DNA of 64,000 nt. It comes from Pogona vitticeps (lineage: Eukaryota; Chordata; Lepidosauria; Squamata; Agamidae). The notes below the pieces were generated by a model that saw nothing but the letters and a program-made list of their open reading frames with translations, made no database searches and had not been told where the DNA came from. Shown here one piece after another: positions 33,401 through 51,735 of the stretch. How positions within the stretch are numbered: position 1 is the stretch's first letter; each line of letters begins with the position of its first letter. The DNA lies in NCBI RefSeq assembly GCF_051106095.1, contig NC_135785.1:93599001-93663000 (forward strand). Reading direction: 5' to 3'. Both the position numbers and the translations under genes were made by a program.

Positions 33401-34010
33401 TTGCCAAATGGATTGTGTCTACTATTCACCTGGCGTATGACCTTGCCTGTGAACCTTTACTCAGGCCAGTTTGGGCGCACTCTACAGGAGCCATAGTGAC
33501 ATCCATGGCATTCCTTAGAGAAGTTGACTTGATTGACATTTGTAAAGCAGCCACCTGGGTAACACCTTCAGTTTTTGCTGCCCGTAATTGCCAAGGATGA
33601 TGCCTCATTTGGTCACTGTCCTTGCCTCTTCTTTGTTGTGACGTCCCACCTCCTGGGAAGTCAACTTGCTAGTCACCCCAACTGTGTGCATTCACAGAGA
33701 CCATGAAGAAAAGGTTACTTACCTGTAACTCTGGTTCTTCGTGTGGTCATTTGTGAATCCACACTTCCTGCCCATCCTCCCTTCTGTCCATCACGGATGC
33801 TTATTGCATGCTGGGCAGCGACTGAGAGTTCTTCAGAACTGAGGCACTCTGTGCCATGGGCGAGGCAAACGTGATGGGAGGGAGGTCCTAACGGACATGT
33901 GTAAAAGCTCGAGAGGTTTCTGAGGTTCTCTGCGCAGGCACACTAAAACCCAATTGTTTGAATTCACAGATGACCACTTGAAGAACCAGGATTACAGGTA
34001 AGTATCCTCT
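30460..34010 (+). mobile_element. DIRS-like tyrosine-recombinase retrotransposon (fossil)
   Basis: Inverted terminal repeats of about 150 bp lie at 30492-30641 and 33835-33985; both carry ggacctccctccc or its complement and the string catggcacagagtgcctcag or its complement. Parts: a gag-like region with a zinc-finger-like block at about 30850-31310, and a tyrosine recombinase domain at about 33020-33600 (HGPSKGSS, AKWIVSTIHLAYD, STGAIVTSMAF, CKAATW). An internal complementary region (ggttacttacctgtaact) lies near 33710. No clear RT is seen, and the element is shorter than is usual for DIRS. It is broken, with many breaks, and carries a Tigger-like MITE. It looks moderately old. Confidence 0.8.
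32498..32934. mobile_element. Tigger-like MITE inside the DIRS fossil
   Basis: 437 bp with ends CAGTGGTGCCTCGCTTAACG and the inverse GCGAGGCACCACTG, flanked by TA (32496-32497 and 32935-32936). It has the same ends as 881-1840 but a GC-rich centre with CpGs (gaagccccgaaatggccgcg). It is younger than its DIRS host. Confidence 0.85.
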
Positions 34011-34158
34011 CTTTTTGCTTAGCCACGACCTTCTATGCTGAGAACTAGACTACTACAACAGTGTCTTGCTCATAAAATAGTGCCCTTTATTTTAAAAGTT
34101 CGATTTTTTCTTCTTTTTTTAAGAGGCGCCCTCACATGTTCTTTTTTCTTCCTTATAG

Positions 34159-34306
34159 GGTCCCTGGAGAGTATTACATGGAAGAGCAAAAAATTGATTA
34201 CAGCACTTGGGGCTTCTGGGAGAATGAGCTGGCCCTCCTTTCTTTGATGCTCGTGTTTTTGTTTTTTGCTTACATTCAACTCCTAAGAATAAACCGTTGG
34301 AAATAA
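34159..34306 (+). CDS. ABCG2-like: ABCG2-like terminal coding exon: TM6
   Basis: Fragment residues 419-467 and stop TAA at 34304-34306. VPGEYYMEEQKIDYSTWGFW matches human CTGEEYLVKQGIDLSPWGLW, then a hydrophobic helix ALLSLMLVFLFFAYIQLL and a basic tail RINRWK (human LKKYS). The acceptor is ttatag ending at 34158. The preceding intron (28050-34158) holds a Penelope tail and a DIRS fossil. Confidence 0.95.
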
Positions 34307-34505
34307 CAGACTGTCATTTTAAAGAGCCACGAGGATACAGTATACAGTACTATACAGTACTCCTGTGGAACATTCCTGCCTTCCTTCTTCATGAAATTAA
34401 AATACTTTGCCCTCCACCCACCCAAAAAAAATTGTGCTGAATATCTGTCAAAAATGGGACACCCTGCTCCCGTTGAAGTCAAGAATAAAAGAACAGGATT
34501 GCATT
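34307..34505 (+). other. ABCG2-like 3' UTR with poly(A) signal
   Basis: The non-coding tail of the last exon runs from the TAA to about 15-20 bases past a canonical AATAAA at 34484-34489. The UTR would be about 200 nt. No other AATAAA occurs on the + strand between the stop and this site. The exact cleavage point is not visible. Confidence 0.6.
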
Positions 34506-35492
34506 AAATATGGGTTTATTCTTTTAAATTATAAACAGTGCAATCCCATACATTTCTACTAAGGAATAAGCCTAGATGAATTAAATGAGGTCAGCAGATA
34601 TGAGATTATACATCATAATATTTAAATACAAAATACAGCATTCTGATCCATTTCGTAATCATGGAAAGATAATTGTGTAAGTGTTCCCCCTGCCCCTTGC
34701 TTGCCTCATCCTGCTGTGTTTGTGATACTGATTGTGGAACTGTTTGTGGGATTAGTCACCTCTCAGGTTACCTGCCAGAGCAGGGAAACACTTGCATGAT
34801 TACTCTTATGAATCCAGATAGAATGCTGGCCAAGATGTCTTGCTTCTACTTGAACAATCAACTCTCGAAATCACTAATGCATAATGGCTAAAATTGGGGG
34901 GGAAATAGGGCAGGATGCCTGGGCATCCGGTTTCCTTGCCAAATTACTTTGTAAGTGCAGATGTGACAATTGACAGTGTCTTTTGTTTGTGAGACATGTC
35001 TTGAGCAGTAGTTATCACGTAGTGCTTCTTCCTTGCTTTTCTGCTCCTGTCAACCTGTTTCCAGGTCCAGGTCCTTTTGTTAAGCACTTAGAAGGCTCAT
35101 GGCGGCTTAGGCTGGTCTTTGTGTGCCTGTCCCCTAACTGCTGACATCAGTATAAATGAATAAGCCATCATCTGTGTAACACGGCAGACAGAACTTTCAA
35201 GTCCCCCACAAGTTCACCTGCAACACAGTGCTCTTCAGGTGAATTCACATCTTCAGCTCCCGTGTATCAACCCTGTAGCCAAACTGACAGAAATCAAGTA
35301 GTCTACATAGATACATGAACCAGACCTGACATGATTCAGAGCTAGGGAAGTCTCTGACAACAGATGAAGACAAACAAACTGAAGCATCATGTAAACAAGA
35401 TAGAAGTAACTGTAGGGAAGGAAAAGCCTTTCCTCTAGATTAAAGCTTATAGCCTGTCCTTTCTGTGGGCAGAGCTTGGAAAATTTGTTTAG

Positions 35493-35622
35493 CTCTGCGG
35501 TTCCCTACAGTGTTCTTGGATTGCAGTTCCCAGAAGCCTTCACCACCAGCTGTGCTGCCCAGGGCTTCAGGGAATTGCAGTCCAAGAAGAACACTTGGGT
35601 TACCCAAGGTTGGGAACCAATG
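35493..35622. mobile_element. hAT foldback MITE (partly decayed)
   Basis: Inverted halves: gttcttggattgcagttccc with agaagccttcaccaccagct, against gggaattgcagtccaagaag. The right end ggttgggaaccaatgg is the inverse of the CAGTGGTTCCCAACC type of hAT end. The left end is eroded. It is related to the elements at 9333-9468 and 49570-49695. Confidence 0.65.
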
Positions 35623-36019
35623 GTTTGGACTGTAGGTCCAAGAACCCCCCAGTCACTGGAGTGATGTGGGGGTCTATGAGGACCATGCTGAAGGTTAAAA
35701 AGGTAACGTTACCTCGTTTGGTGTATGGGATGGACCACAACAAGGGAACAAGCACATATCTGGAAAATTCTGTGTGGTACTCACCAGGAATGTTCAGGTA
35801 CCCGTGGTGGCCTGGAGTATTTTTTTACAACACTATAGAGAAAGGATGACTCTGACTTGTTACCCTATAGCCAAGTTGGATTACAATAACATACAGAAGC
35901 ACTGCTTACAAAGCTGTTTCAGGAATGTAAACTGATATAAAACACAATTGTTTAAATACTGGGAGGTGTCTGGAGTCAGATCATGTAACAGGTATGCCGA
36001 AAAACCTGCCAGCGTAGTT

Positions 36020-36460
36020 CTGGACTCAATTTAAACTTAAATTCTTCATTATAAATACTGCTGTTTAAAAGCTACAAGTAGTTTGGGTCCATGTGACTTG
36101 AAGGACCATCTTTCCCTATACCAACTTGGCTCCACTCTTAATATATCAGCAGTAAAGGCCTTACGTGTATACCCACACGAAGGACAGTGCCTTCTTTTTT
36201 AGCCCATTCACAAACGTGTTGAACTCTGCCAGGACCCAGGGTTTGTCAAGTCAGCCCTAAAAAGCTATCCGTTCACCTTGCCAATACTGAGTTAGGGCAC
36301 TACTGGAACATTTATACGTATGGTGCTATCTTGTTTTAATGGTTTTGCTCTTACTATTGTTACTTTTATTTTTGTGTATATGTGTTTTGGAGTTTATGTT
36401 TGGTTGTATACTGCTTTGAGAAGAATATAGCCTATGGCTTACAGATCTTTTAAACAAACA
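36020..36460 (+). repeat. L2-like LINE 3' end
   Basis: Decayed L2 tail: accatctttccctatacc, a middle with cccattcacaaacgtgttga, then gttgtatactgctttgagaa. The layout resembles 40925-41220. No protein motif is readable with confidence. Confidence 0.45.
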
Positions 36461-36510
36461 ACATACTAGTCCTTTTGGTTTTTTGATTCTCAGGTAACTA
36501 TGGGTTTACT

Positions 36511-36593
<83 letters not shown>

Positions 36594-36596
36594 TTG
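36511..36596. repeat. (TTAT)n microsatellite
   Basis: About 21 perfect tetranucleotide units. The LFIY-repeat open frame across it is an artefact. Confidence 0.95.
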
Positions 36597-36800
36597 TCCC
36601 TTATAGTGGAAAAATAATTGTAATTAATCTTGGAAGACAGGGTGATGGGTATGGAGGGATAAAACACCTGAAAGGTGGTATGTGTAGAATTATAAAACAG
36701 TATTTTTCTCTTACATCAAGAGACTTTATATGCCTCCAAACTTTCAAGAAAGGGCCTGTCACTGCATTGTGGTGAGTTTTACTATGGCTATGCTGAAAAC

Positions 36801-36818
36801 ATGTGTGTGTGTGTGTGT

Positions 36819-36885
<67 letters not shown>
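36801..36885. repeat. (TG)n(CATA)n(CA)n compound microsatellite
   Basis: TG units, then four to five CATA units, then about 23 CA units. The TG and CA blocks are complementary, so the tract could fold back. Confidence 0.95.
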
Positions 36886-36889
<4 letters not shown>

Positions 36890-36959
36890 GTATATATATG
36901 CCCAATCGTTTTACATCGTTTTTAATTTTAAAAATTAAGCATATGCTTTTTTTTAGAAA

Positions 36960-38779
36960 ATCATACAATTTATTTTTCATAAAAACAGTTTTTGAATGAC
37001 ATATCTGTACAAACCAGGAATCAAGTTAGCAGACAAAAAGCACAAGAAAAATATATTACAACACATCCAGGACTCTTAATTAATCAGTGATAAGAAATAT
37101 ATCTATCATACAAAAACTTTACAGTAATGCTTTGGCCATAATCTGTTTGTGATTTATATGTGCAAAGTAGCAATGCATAACTCATCACAGCAAACTGCTG
37201 CTATGTAATGAGGCACCAGTTGTGTTATGAGGCTCACACATGATTGTGCAACAGACCTGTGCCTCGTAATACAATCAGCATCTTATTAGTTGACAGCAAT
37301 GCAGCGCTAGGGATGTGCCATTCAGATTTTTTCAACTTCAATTCCCAGGATTCTCCAATAATTCAATAAATTACACCCCAGAAAACAAAATCACCACATC
37401 TGTAGCCCCCCCCCCCGGAGCTTTCTAATGCTTTACTGCACCGTTGAGCTGTTTCTAAAGGAAAGAAGCTGTTGCAGTGCTTCTTGGGAGGTGTAGTTTC
37501 ACTACCCATTAGGGTCTATAGAGGGTGCCTCCCATGAAGCTTAGTTTCTTTGAAATCAACCAGATGAGAACAGGAAGGCTCCTGGAGCCCAATGGTGCAG
37601 GTAAATCACTGGAAAGCTCCTCTCTATGAGACAGAAAGCATCTACAGGTGTGTTGATTTCCATTTCTGGGCTGGAACTCTTGGAAGAATTCTGGGAATTA
37701 ATTTTTTTAAAATTCTAAATGGCATATCCCTGTTCACACCAGTGAGCTATGCCTTTTCACTCAGGCACATGTAAATCACCAACAGAGTTCTGGCCATTGA
37801 CATTCTAAGCTACCCCATCATCAAGGCAAGCAGTCCTGTCTTGACTCGAGCCAGACAATGGCTCTGCTTAGAAAGGCACAAAAGACTCATCAAGGCCTCC
37901 ATAGTGTTTTCAGTAACCCATCAGATGCAGCATAAAAACATGATTGCACAGGTAGTAGAAATCACCTCCTTAAAATACATGAAAATACTTCATTGCTTAA
38001 GAATCAGTATGAAGAAAACTCCATATGGAAAGCTAGAAAGATTAAGTAGTGTATTACTTACATAGGTTTCCACTCCGCCTGCACAAAATATCTCTTGATT
38101 ACACCATAAAGTTGTTGTTACAACCTTTGCCTTACAAGGTGGCGAAGCAAAGGTGTGAAAATATGAAAATAAATAATTAAGTAGAACTTTCTTGAAACTC
38201 ACATATTTTTTAAAAAAATCAGCCAGTTAGTAAAAAAAACACAGCAGCAAGTATGCTTTGATAGTATTTATGAAACAGAGCTACGTAGAGTAATTATTCT
38301 GAAGTGATCCAGTTGTAGAACAGTTTTGTGTATATACCACATGGCATTGGTAAGTCACTAATATTCTGAAATGACCGAAAGATACCTTGAAATCACAATA
38401 ATTCTGTCTTGTTAGTGGCAGGGTTTCAAAGATAAATAAACCACACAGCCCTTCTCAAAGTTTTCTGCAATAATTACTGTATTGAGTTAGATCATAATCT
38501 TTGTCTTGAATTAACTACACAATTTACTAAAAACAGGGAAATGGCTTGAGTTTTAGATTTCGTACACATTTCAAGATAAAAGCCAGTGATCTATATTAAG
38601 CAGCGCTCAGGCCTGAAATACTCTAAATGAATCATGTCTACAAGTCTGTAAAGAACCAAGACATTTGTTTCCTATGTACTATTCTTTACAGATCACAGGA
38701 AGTGCAAGCAGTTGACATCATTCAAGGCACAATACAAACGGCTTGTAGTCATACATCTTCCTCAGAGGATTACTTGACG
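36960..38779 (-). other. Probable TSPAN15 3' UTR
   Basis: No repeat family or open frame explains most of this stretch downstream of the TSPAN15 stop, and it is AT-rich. Possible - strand poly(A) signals (TTTATT on +) include 36969-36974. The UTR end cannot be fixed from sequence alone. A short C-run lies at 37408-37416. Confidence 0.4.
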
Positions 38780-40921
<2,142 letters not shown>

Positions 40922-40924
40922 CTA

Positions 40925-41269
40925 ACACTATACCTGGCACAGAGAACTTTGGACCCTCGCTGGCCCCTCAACTTTGGAATAACCTGCCATCAGAGATCCA
41001 CCTGGCACCCTCGCTGGGTGTTTTTAAGAGCCAATTAAAGACTTGGCTCTTTAGGCAGGCCTTCCCTACTGTCAATACTTGACTTTTACTTTCTACTTAA
41101 TCTTTTGTTTCATATTTCCCATCTTGATTAATACTACTATTGTCAACGTAAATCGTTGTTTTAATTGTTTTTATGAATAATTTTATTGTGAGCCACCCTG
41201 AGTAGACATATGTCTAGGGATAAAAATCAAATCAAATCAAATCAAATCAAATCAAATCAAATCAAATCA

Positions 41270-41300
<31 letters not shown>
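40925..41300 (+). repeat. L2-like LINE 3' end with (ATCAA)n tail
   Basis: The stretch tttggaataacctgccatca, then agacttggctctttaggcag, then ttattgtgagccaccctgag is a typical L2 3' end. It ends in a microsatellite of ATCAA then ATCA units (41225-41299) grown from the LINE tail. Confidence 0.8.
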
Positions 41301-41859
41301 TTACTGCTAGATACCTGAGGGTTTCACCTGGGAAGATTAATACTCTACTTAAAATCTATTCTGTATGAGTCTCCCCCTAAAACTGACAATGTCTATGAGG
41401 AAGCTTACTTTGAACTCCTTGACATACTCGTTGGAGGTGACCAGGTACAACTCGGATCACACTAAAGATGCATGTCTTTGCATGGGGAATAGATAAAGAC
41501 CTCCTTAGGTTTCCTATACTGTCCTATATCTTCTCTTACTCATGCTGACTTTTCTTCAACCTTCACTGCTAATATTAAGTGTTGCTGACACCACTTCCTT
41601 GCTTCTTACATTTCCTTCTTGAATCTCTGGGACAGGACAGAGGATATCTTGCATTTATTCTCAAAAGGTAAGGGAAGAGCCATGGCCCTCTGCATCTCCC
41701 TCTTAGTTAGTTTTATGTACAGTTACTGCTATCTCTTCTATCTCAATGTATTTCTCTAATAAGCATTAGCTTTCTTATTTTACAAGTGTGGATGTGATTT
41801 TGTTCCAAATGAGAATATTTGCTCTGCTAATCATTCTGCTTTCCATGAGCTGAATCTGG

Positions 41860-42145
41860 CTGCTAAACTTGCTTTTGCTCTGCTAAGATGTCTAGGAAAA
41901 CTAAGGAGTAGGGCTTTTTCTCCAGTGGCACGCTCACTGTGGAACTTCTACTCTGAAAAGCCCCAATCCAGCTTAGTCTTTACTTTTAGAAGACATTTAT
42001 TTTGCACCTCCTGAGACATCTTGCAAAAGGAATGTACATCTTGCCTTAGAAATCTACAATCTGCTACAGTGCATGTCAAAGAAATATAATAAACACAAAG
42101 CCATGTACAAAATAACATTGAGAAAAATGCCTACAGATAAAAGGA
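41860..42145 (+). repeat. L2-like LINE fragment
   Basis: Read as part of an L2 3' region (gcacgctcactgtggaactt, then tttagaagacatttattttg). It is decayed and ends just before the MITE at 42150. Confidence 0.45.
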
Positions 42146-42149
42146 TATA

Positions 42150-42713
42150 CAGTGGTGCCTCGCTTAACGATGATAATTGGTTCCCAAAAAATCGCTGTTA
42201 AGCTATTTCATCGCTAAGCGAAACACGGTTTCCCATAGAAATGCATTGAAAACCGGATAATCCATTCCAATGGGAACGGATTGCCGTCCTTAAGGGGAAA
42301 TCGCCATAGAAAACATTGCTAAGCGAAACACGGTTCCCCAATTGAAATGCATTGAAACCTATTCAATGCATCTCAATGGGGAAAAAATTACAACAAATTT
42401 AAAAAGAGTCGGAACAAAGTCAAATTAGTTTAACAAAGGGTTTATTAAGTGCACTTATGATTTCAAGCATTCTAAACATTTTTATACATTTTTAAACATT
42501 TAAAAAACAGCCAACATGAGGCTGTCAAAACCATCGTCAAGTGAAACAGGAGGACCCAAGCTGTCATCGCTATGCGAAGCATGGTCCCAAACATCGCTAT
42601 GCGAAAATCGCCCATAGGAACCATCGTTAAATGGAGTGCAAGATCGCTCCGAAAAAGTCATTGCTAAGCGATTTCATCGTTAAACAAAGCAATCGCTAAG
42701 CGAAGCACGACTG
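42150..42713. mobile_element. Tigger-like MITE, TA target
   Basis: 564 bp. The ends are CAGTGGTGCCTCGCTTAACG at 42150 and gcgaagcacgactg at 42713, with TA on both sides. The middle has many copies of a TCGCTAAGCG-like motif in both directions. It is intronic in TSPAN15. Confidence 0.85.
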
Positions 42714-48443
<5,730 letters not shown>

Positions 48444-48867
48444 TTACATATGGCAACATTTTAAAACCTATTGCAAATTCTAAGAAATGTTAATTTAAAA
48501 TGTACTATTAGAAAGAAAAAAACTGTGATCACAATAGTGGCCTCCCAACCTGTTCTGCAACTCTCAAGTAAAGTGTAAAGATGTTCAGTACTGTTTTTTG
48601 TCTGTCTGTCTGTGTGTCTGTTTATTTGTTTTCACATGTGAGAGTGCTACAATCTGAAGCCAAAAAATCATTATTTATTACCACATAAGTAAAGACACAA
48701 ACAAAAAGAAAGAACGGAGAATAAAAGCTTGTTGGAAGTTTTTCTGCCAGCAGCATCTACTAATTCAGAGACAGGAAATGCAATCATGAGGTGGCAACCA
48801 TTGCATATTTCATGAATGACCCCATCATGGTGGATGTAGGGAGAAAAGGTCAAGAATAGGAGCATAT

Positions 48868-48930
48868 CCATGAACATAGCCGCCTAGAGTGGTCGAAATG
48901 ACTAGATAGGCGGGGTATAAATACAACAAA

Positions 48931-49021
<91 letters not shown>

Positions 49022-49023
49022 AA
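48868..49023 (+). repeat. LINE 3' end with (AAAT)n tract
   Basis: The tail gccgcctagagtggtcgaaa, then gataggcggggtataaatac, is a CR1/L2-type 3' end. It is followed by about 24 AAAT units (48927-49023). The same tail in - orientation lies at 58952-58996. Confidence 0.75.
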
Positions 49024-49569
49024 ACATATGACTGTGCTGAGTAATGTGTGCATGTAGGCAACTATCCTGTGTGAGAAAGAGGGTATACGATAATGAAAAA
49101 ACCACCTACAGGCCTCCTGTACATGTACAAGAGAAAGTGCTTGTGTATTCTTGAGCATAGACAACTGGCAAGGCCATCACCATATCAAAACCCACATGAA
49201 TGTTGATAATTTAAGACTTAAGTGAACCCTAAATCAATAAGCAAACGGGACAAAGCCAGATGGGCTGTTGCAGTATTTCAAGTTGTCAACTGATGTTTTA
49301 TATTTTATATTGTTCTACTATTGTTTTATGCTTTTGCTTGTTTTAAATTTTGCATTATATCCTACTATCCCCTTCTTGAATGTGCACCTTCCTAAAGAGG
49401 CACCAAGCAGGGGAAAATCCCAAGAATCTGGCTCCTTTTTTTCATCACTTATCACTCAAACACAAAGCAATTGCTAGAGTTGTTTTTCAACAAATTCTCT
49501 GGTATTTATTGCTTGAAGCCACAAAGTAATCAAGAAATGGTAGGGGACACAGGATGCTATCCTGTAAAC

Positions 49570-49695
49570 AAGTGATTCCCAATCTTGGGTAACCCCAGCG
49601 TTCTTGGTCCAACTTCCAGAAACACAGCCAGCACTGGAAGTGGTGAAGGCTTCTGAGGATTGCAGTCCATGAACACCTAAGGTTGGCAACCACTG
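49570..49695. mobile_element. hAT foldback MITE
   Basis: The ends agtgattcccaatcttgggt and the inverse aaggttggcaaccactg bound inverted halves (gcgttcttggtccaacttcc, gattgcagtccatgaacacc). It belongs to the same group as 35493-35622. The flanking duplication is unclear. Confidence 0.65.
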
Positions 49696-49999
49696 CTGTG
49701 GACTACATTGACTGCTGACTTCAGTGCCATCAACATTCAGGCTGCTCTGTAAAGATTGGGATCCTTTTTCCTGCTGGCAACACAGGAACAATATTGTGCA
49801 TCAATCTGGAGCCACTTCCTGGCATTTTGAACCATGGATACAGAAGTACAATATCCCACATTCATAAACAGGAGGGGTTTTAAAGAATTAAATCTTATTA
49901 AGGAAGAATGCAAAAAGACAATTCTTGTAATAAAAAGAAAAAAACCTAGATGAACAATGGAAAAAAACACTTAAAATTGTACAGGACAGGCAAGAAGCA

Positions 50000-51735
50000 A
50001 AAATAAAAGGTGACAGAAACCCTGAGTACAGTTTTTCAACAACCATCATTTAAGAAAAATATTATAATAAGTAGTGAAAAGAAATGGGGGGGGGGGAAGA
50101 GACCTCTTCCAGAAGATATAAGAAATCAACGGAAATGTAAACCTATATTAGGAATGCCAAATGACCAACAGGAAAACACACTATCAACCAGGACAAAAAA
50201 AAAAGAGATAAGGTGAGAACTATATACAGAACACCTATACAGAAGTGATGAGGAAGACAGACTCCTTTGAAGAGGAATCCTATGATGAAGAACCTGCACT
50301 TCTAGAAAGTGAAGTGAAAGCTGTTCTGAAAGCACTAGGGGAAAATAAATCACCAGGGGTAGATGGGATAATGATAGAATTATTTCAAGCCACAAAGAGT
50401 GAATCTGTAAAAATCTTAACAAGAATCTGCCAACTAATATGGAAAACAAAACAACGGCCCACAAACTGGATATTTTCAATATACATTCCAATCCCTAAGA
50501 AAAGAGATGCCAGGAAGTACAGTAATTATAGGACCATTGCTCTAATTTCCCATGCAAGCAAAATGATGCTCATGGTGTTGCAACAAAGGATTTTAGCTTA
50601 TAAAGAGTGAGAAATGCTTGATATTCAAGCTGGTTTTGAAAAGGAAGAGGCACTCGAGATCATATCACAAAAATCATGACTGCTGAAGAACTACACAAAT
50701 TAAGTGTAACAACGAAGAAATTGAAATAGTTAAAAATTTGTATACAGTGGTGCCCCGCATTACGATGTTAATTCATTCCAGCGAAATCGCTGTAGAATGA
50801 AAACATCGTAAAGCGAAATTTAAAAGCCCATAGAAACGCATTAAAACCCGATTAATGCATTCCTATGGCCTTGAAACTCATGTCCAGCGAAGATCCTCCA
50901 TAGCGCGGCCATTTTAGCTGCCCGTGCAGCAAGGAATCAGTCCCAGAAAACAGTGGGCAGCCATTTTTTTAACCCGGTGGCCATTTTGAAACCGCCAATC
51001 AGCTGTAGGAAAATCGTCGTTTTGCGAGAATCGGTTTAACGAAGCAGGGAACCGATCATCGCAAAGCGAAATTCCCCCATAGGAAACATCGTTTTGCGAT
51101 CGCTATTGCGATTGCAAAAACTTTGTCGTTATGTGATTTCGTCGTAAAACGGAGTGCCCATTAAGCGAGGCACCATTGTACCTTGGTTCAATCATCATTA
51201 AAGAGAGACTGCAGCCAAGAAATCAGAAGAAGACTGAGATTTGGGAGAGAACTAATGAAGGATTTAGAAAAGATCAAGAGCAAAGGATGTGTCATTGGAG
51301 ACCAAGACCAACACTATCAACACTACTGTGTTCCTGATCACTATGTATGGGTATGAAAGCTGGACAGTAAAGAAAACTGACGGGAAAAAACTGATTTACG
51401 GTATCTGAAATATGATGCCAAACGAAAGCTTTGCAGAGACCCTGGATTGCCAAAAAGAAGTGCAAGTGGGTTCCAGACCAAATCAATCCTGAACTATCTC
51501 CGGAGGTAAGCATGATGAAACCAAGGCTATCATGCTTTGAGCACATTGTGAGAAGGCAGGATTCATGAGAAAAGACAATAATGGTGGGAAAATTTGAGGG
51601 AAACCAAATACAAGATGGACTGACTTCCTAAAGGTACCACTGATTTGAGTTGGCAAGAGTTGAGCAGGGCTGCTGAGAACAGAGCAAACGGTTGCCATAA
51701 GTTGGAGGTGACTTGACAACACCTAACATCATCAT
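50000..51735 (+). mobile_element. RTE LINE, internally deleted, with MITE inside
   Basis: On the + strand, ALGENKSPGVDGIMIELFQA, RPTNWIFSIYIPIPKKRDAR and YSNYRTIALISHASKMML are RT segments. After the MITE, sequence for YLGSIII, then C-terminal RTE parts, and the tail gacttgacaacacctaac. The middle of the RT is missing and there are several stops, so it is dead. The 5' limit is uncertain. Confidence 0.8.
50745..51178. mobile_element. Tigger-like MITE inside the RTE LINE
   Basis: 434 bp. The ends are CAGTGGTGCCCCGCATTACG and gcgaggcaccattg, flanked by TA at 50743-50744 and 51179-51180. The centre has the same GC-rich motif family (gcggccattttagctgcccg) as 55114-55542 and 32498-32934. Confidence 0.88.

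Larger units (their letters stand above)
6798..34489 (+). other. ABCG2-like: ABCG2-like half-transporter gene (3' part, 11 exons)
   Basis: Gene-level entry. Eleven exons at 6798-6955, 7470-7621, 15509-15601, 17529-17716, 19294-19445, 20428-20517, 22628-22752, 25832-25986, 27020-27109, 27997-28049 and 34159-34306 join with consistent phase into 467 residues. The product follows the ABCG2 plan: a C-terminal part of the nucleotide-binding domain, a hydrophilic linker, then six membrane segments. ABCG half-transporters dimerise and export hydrophobic compounds or sterols across the plasma membrane using ATP. Walker A and the N-terminus (about 180 residues in human ABCG2) must lie left of base 1, since no matching exon is visible in 1-6797. 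The neighbouring gene is TSPAN15, not the PKD2/SPP1 neighbours of human ABCG2, so a paralog is more likely than the ABCG2 ortholog. Every coding exon is open, so the gene looks functional. Confidence 0.9.
34507..36959. other. Intergenic region between convergent genes
   Basis: The interval from the ABCG2-like poly(A) site towards the TSPAN15 3' end. It holds a hAT foldback MITE (35493-35622), an L2-like tail (36020-36460) and two long microsatellites (36511-36596 and 36801-36885). No gene is visible in the rest. Confidence 0.6.

Noticed and set aside
33022-33600. 192-codon frame resembling an integrase/recombinase gene
   Set aside because: It is the tyrosine recombinase part of the DIRS fossil, between its terminal repeats, and not a host gene.
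6798-34306. Naming the + strand gene ABCG2 outright
   Set aside because: The TSPAN15 neighbour and the changed extracellular loop argue for a paralog. Only ABCG2-like is claimed.
36500-36775. Frame with repeated LFIY residues, and similar frames at 48825-49164
   Set aside because: These are pure translations of (TTAT)n or (AAAT)n microsatellites.
40925-41300. Regular ATCAA repeats considered as a CRISPR-like or satellite array
   Set aside because: Short perfect tandem units without spacers at the end of an L2 LINE. This is a microsatellite grown from the LINE tail.
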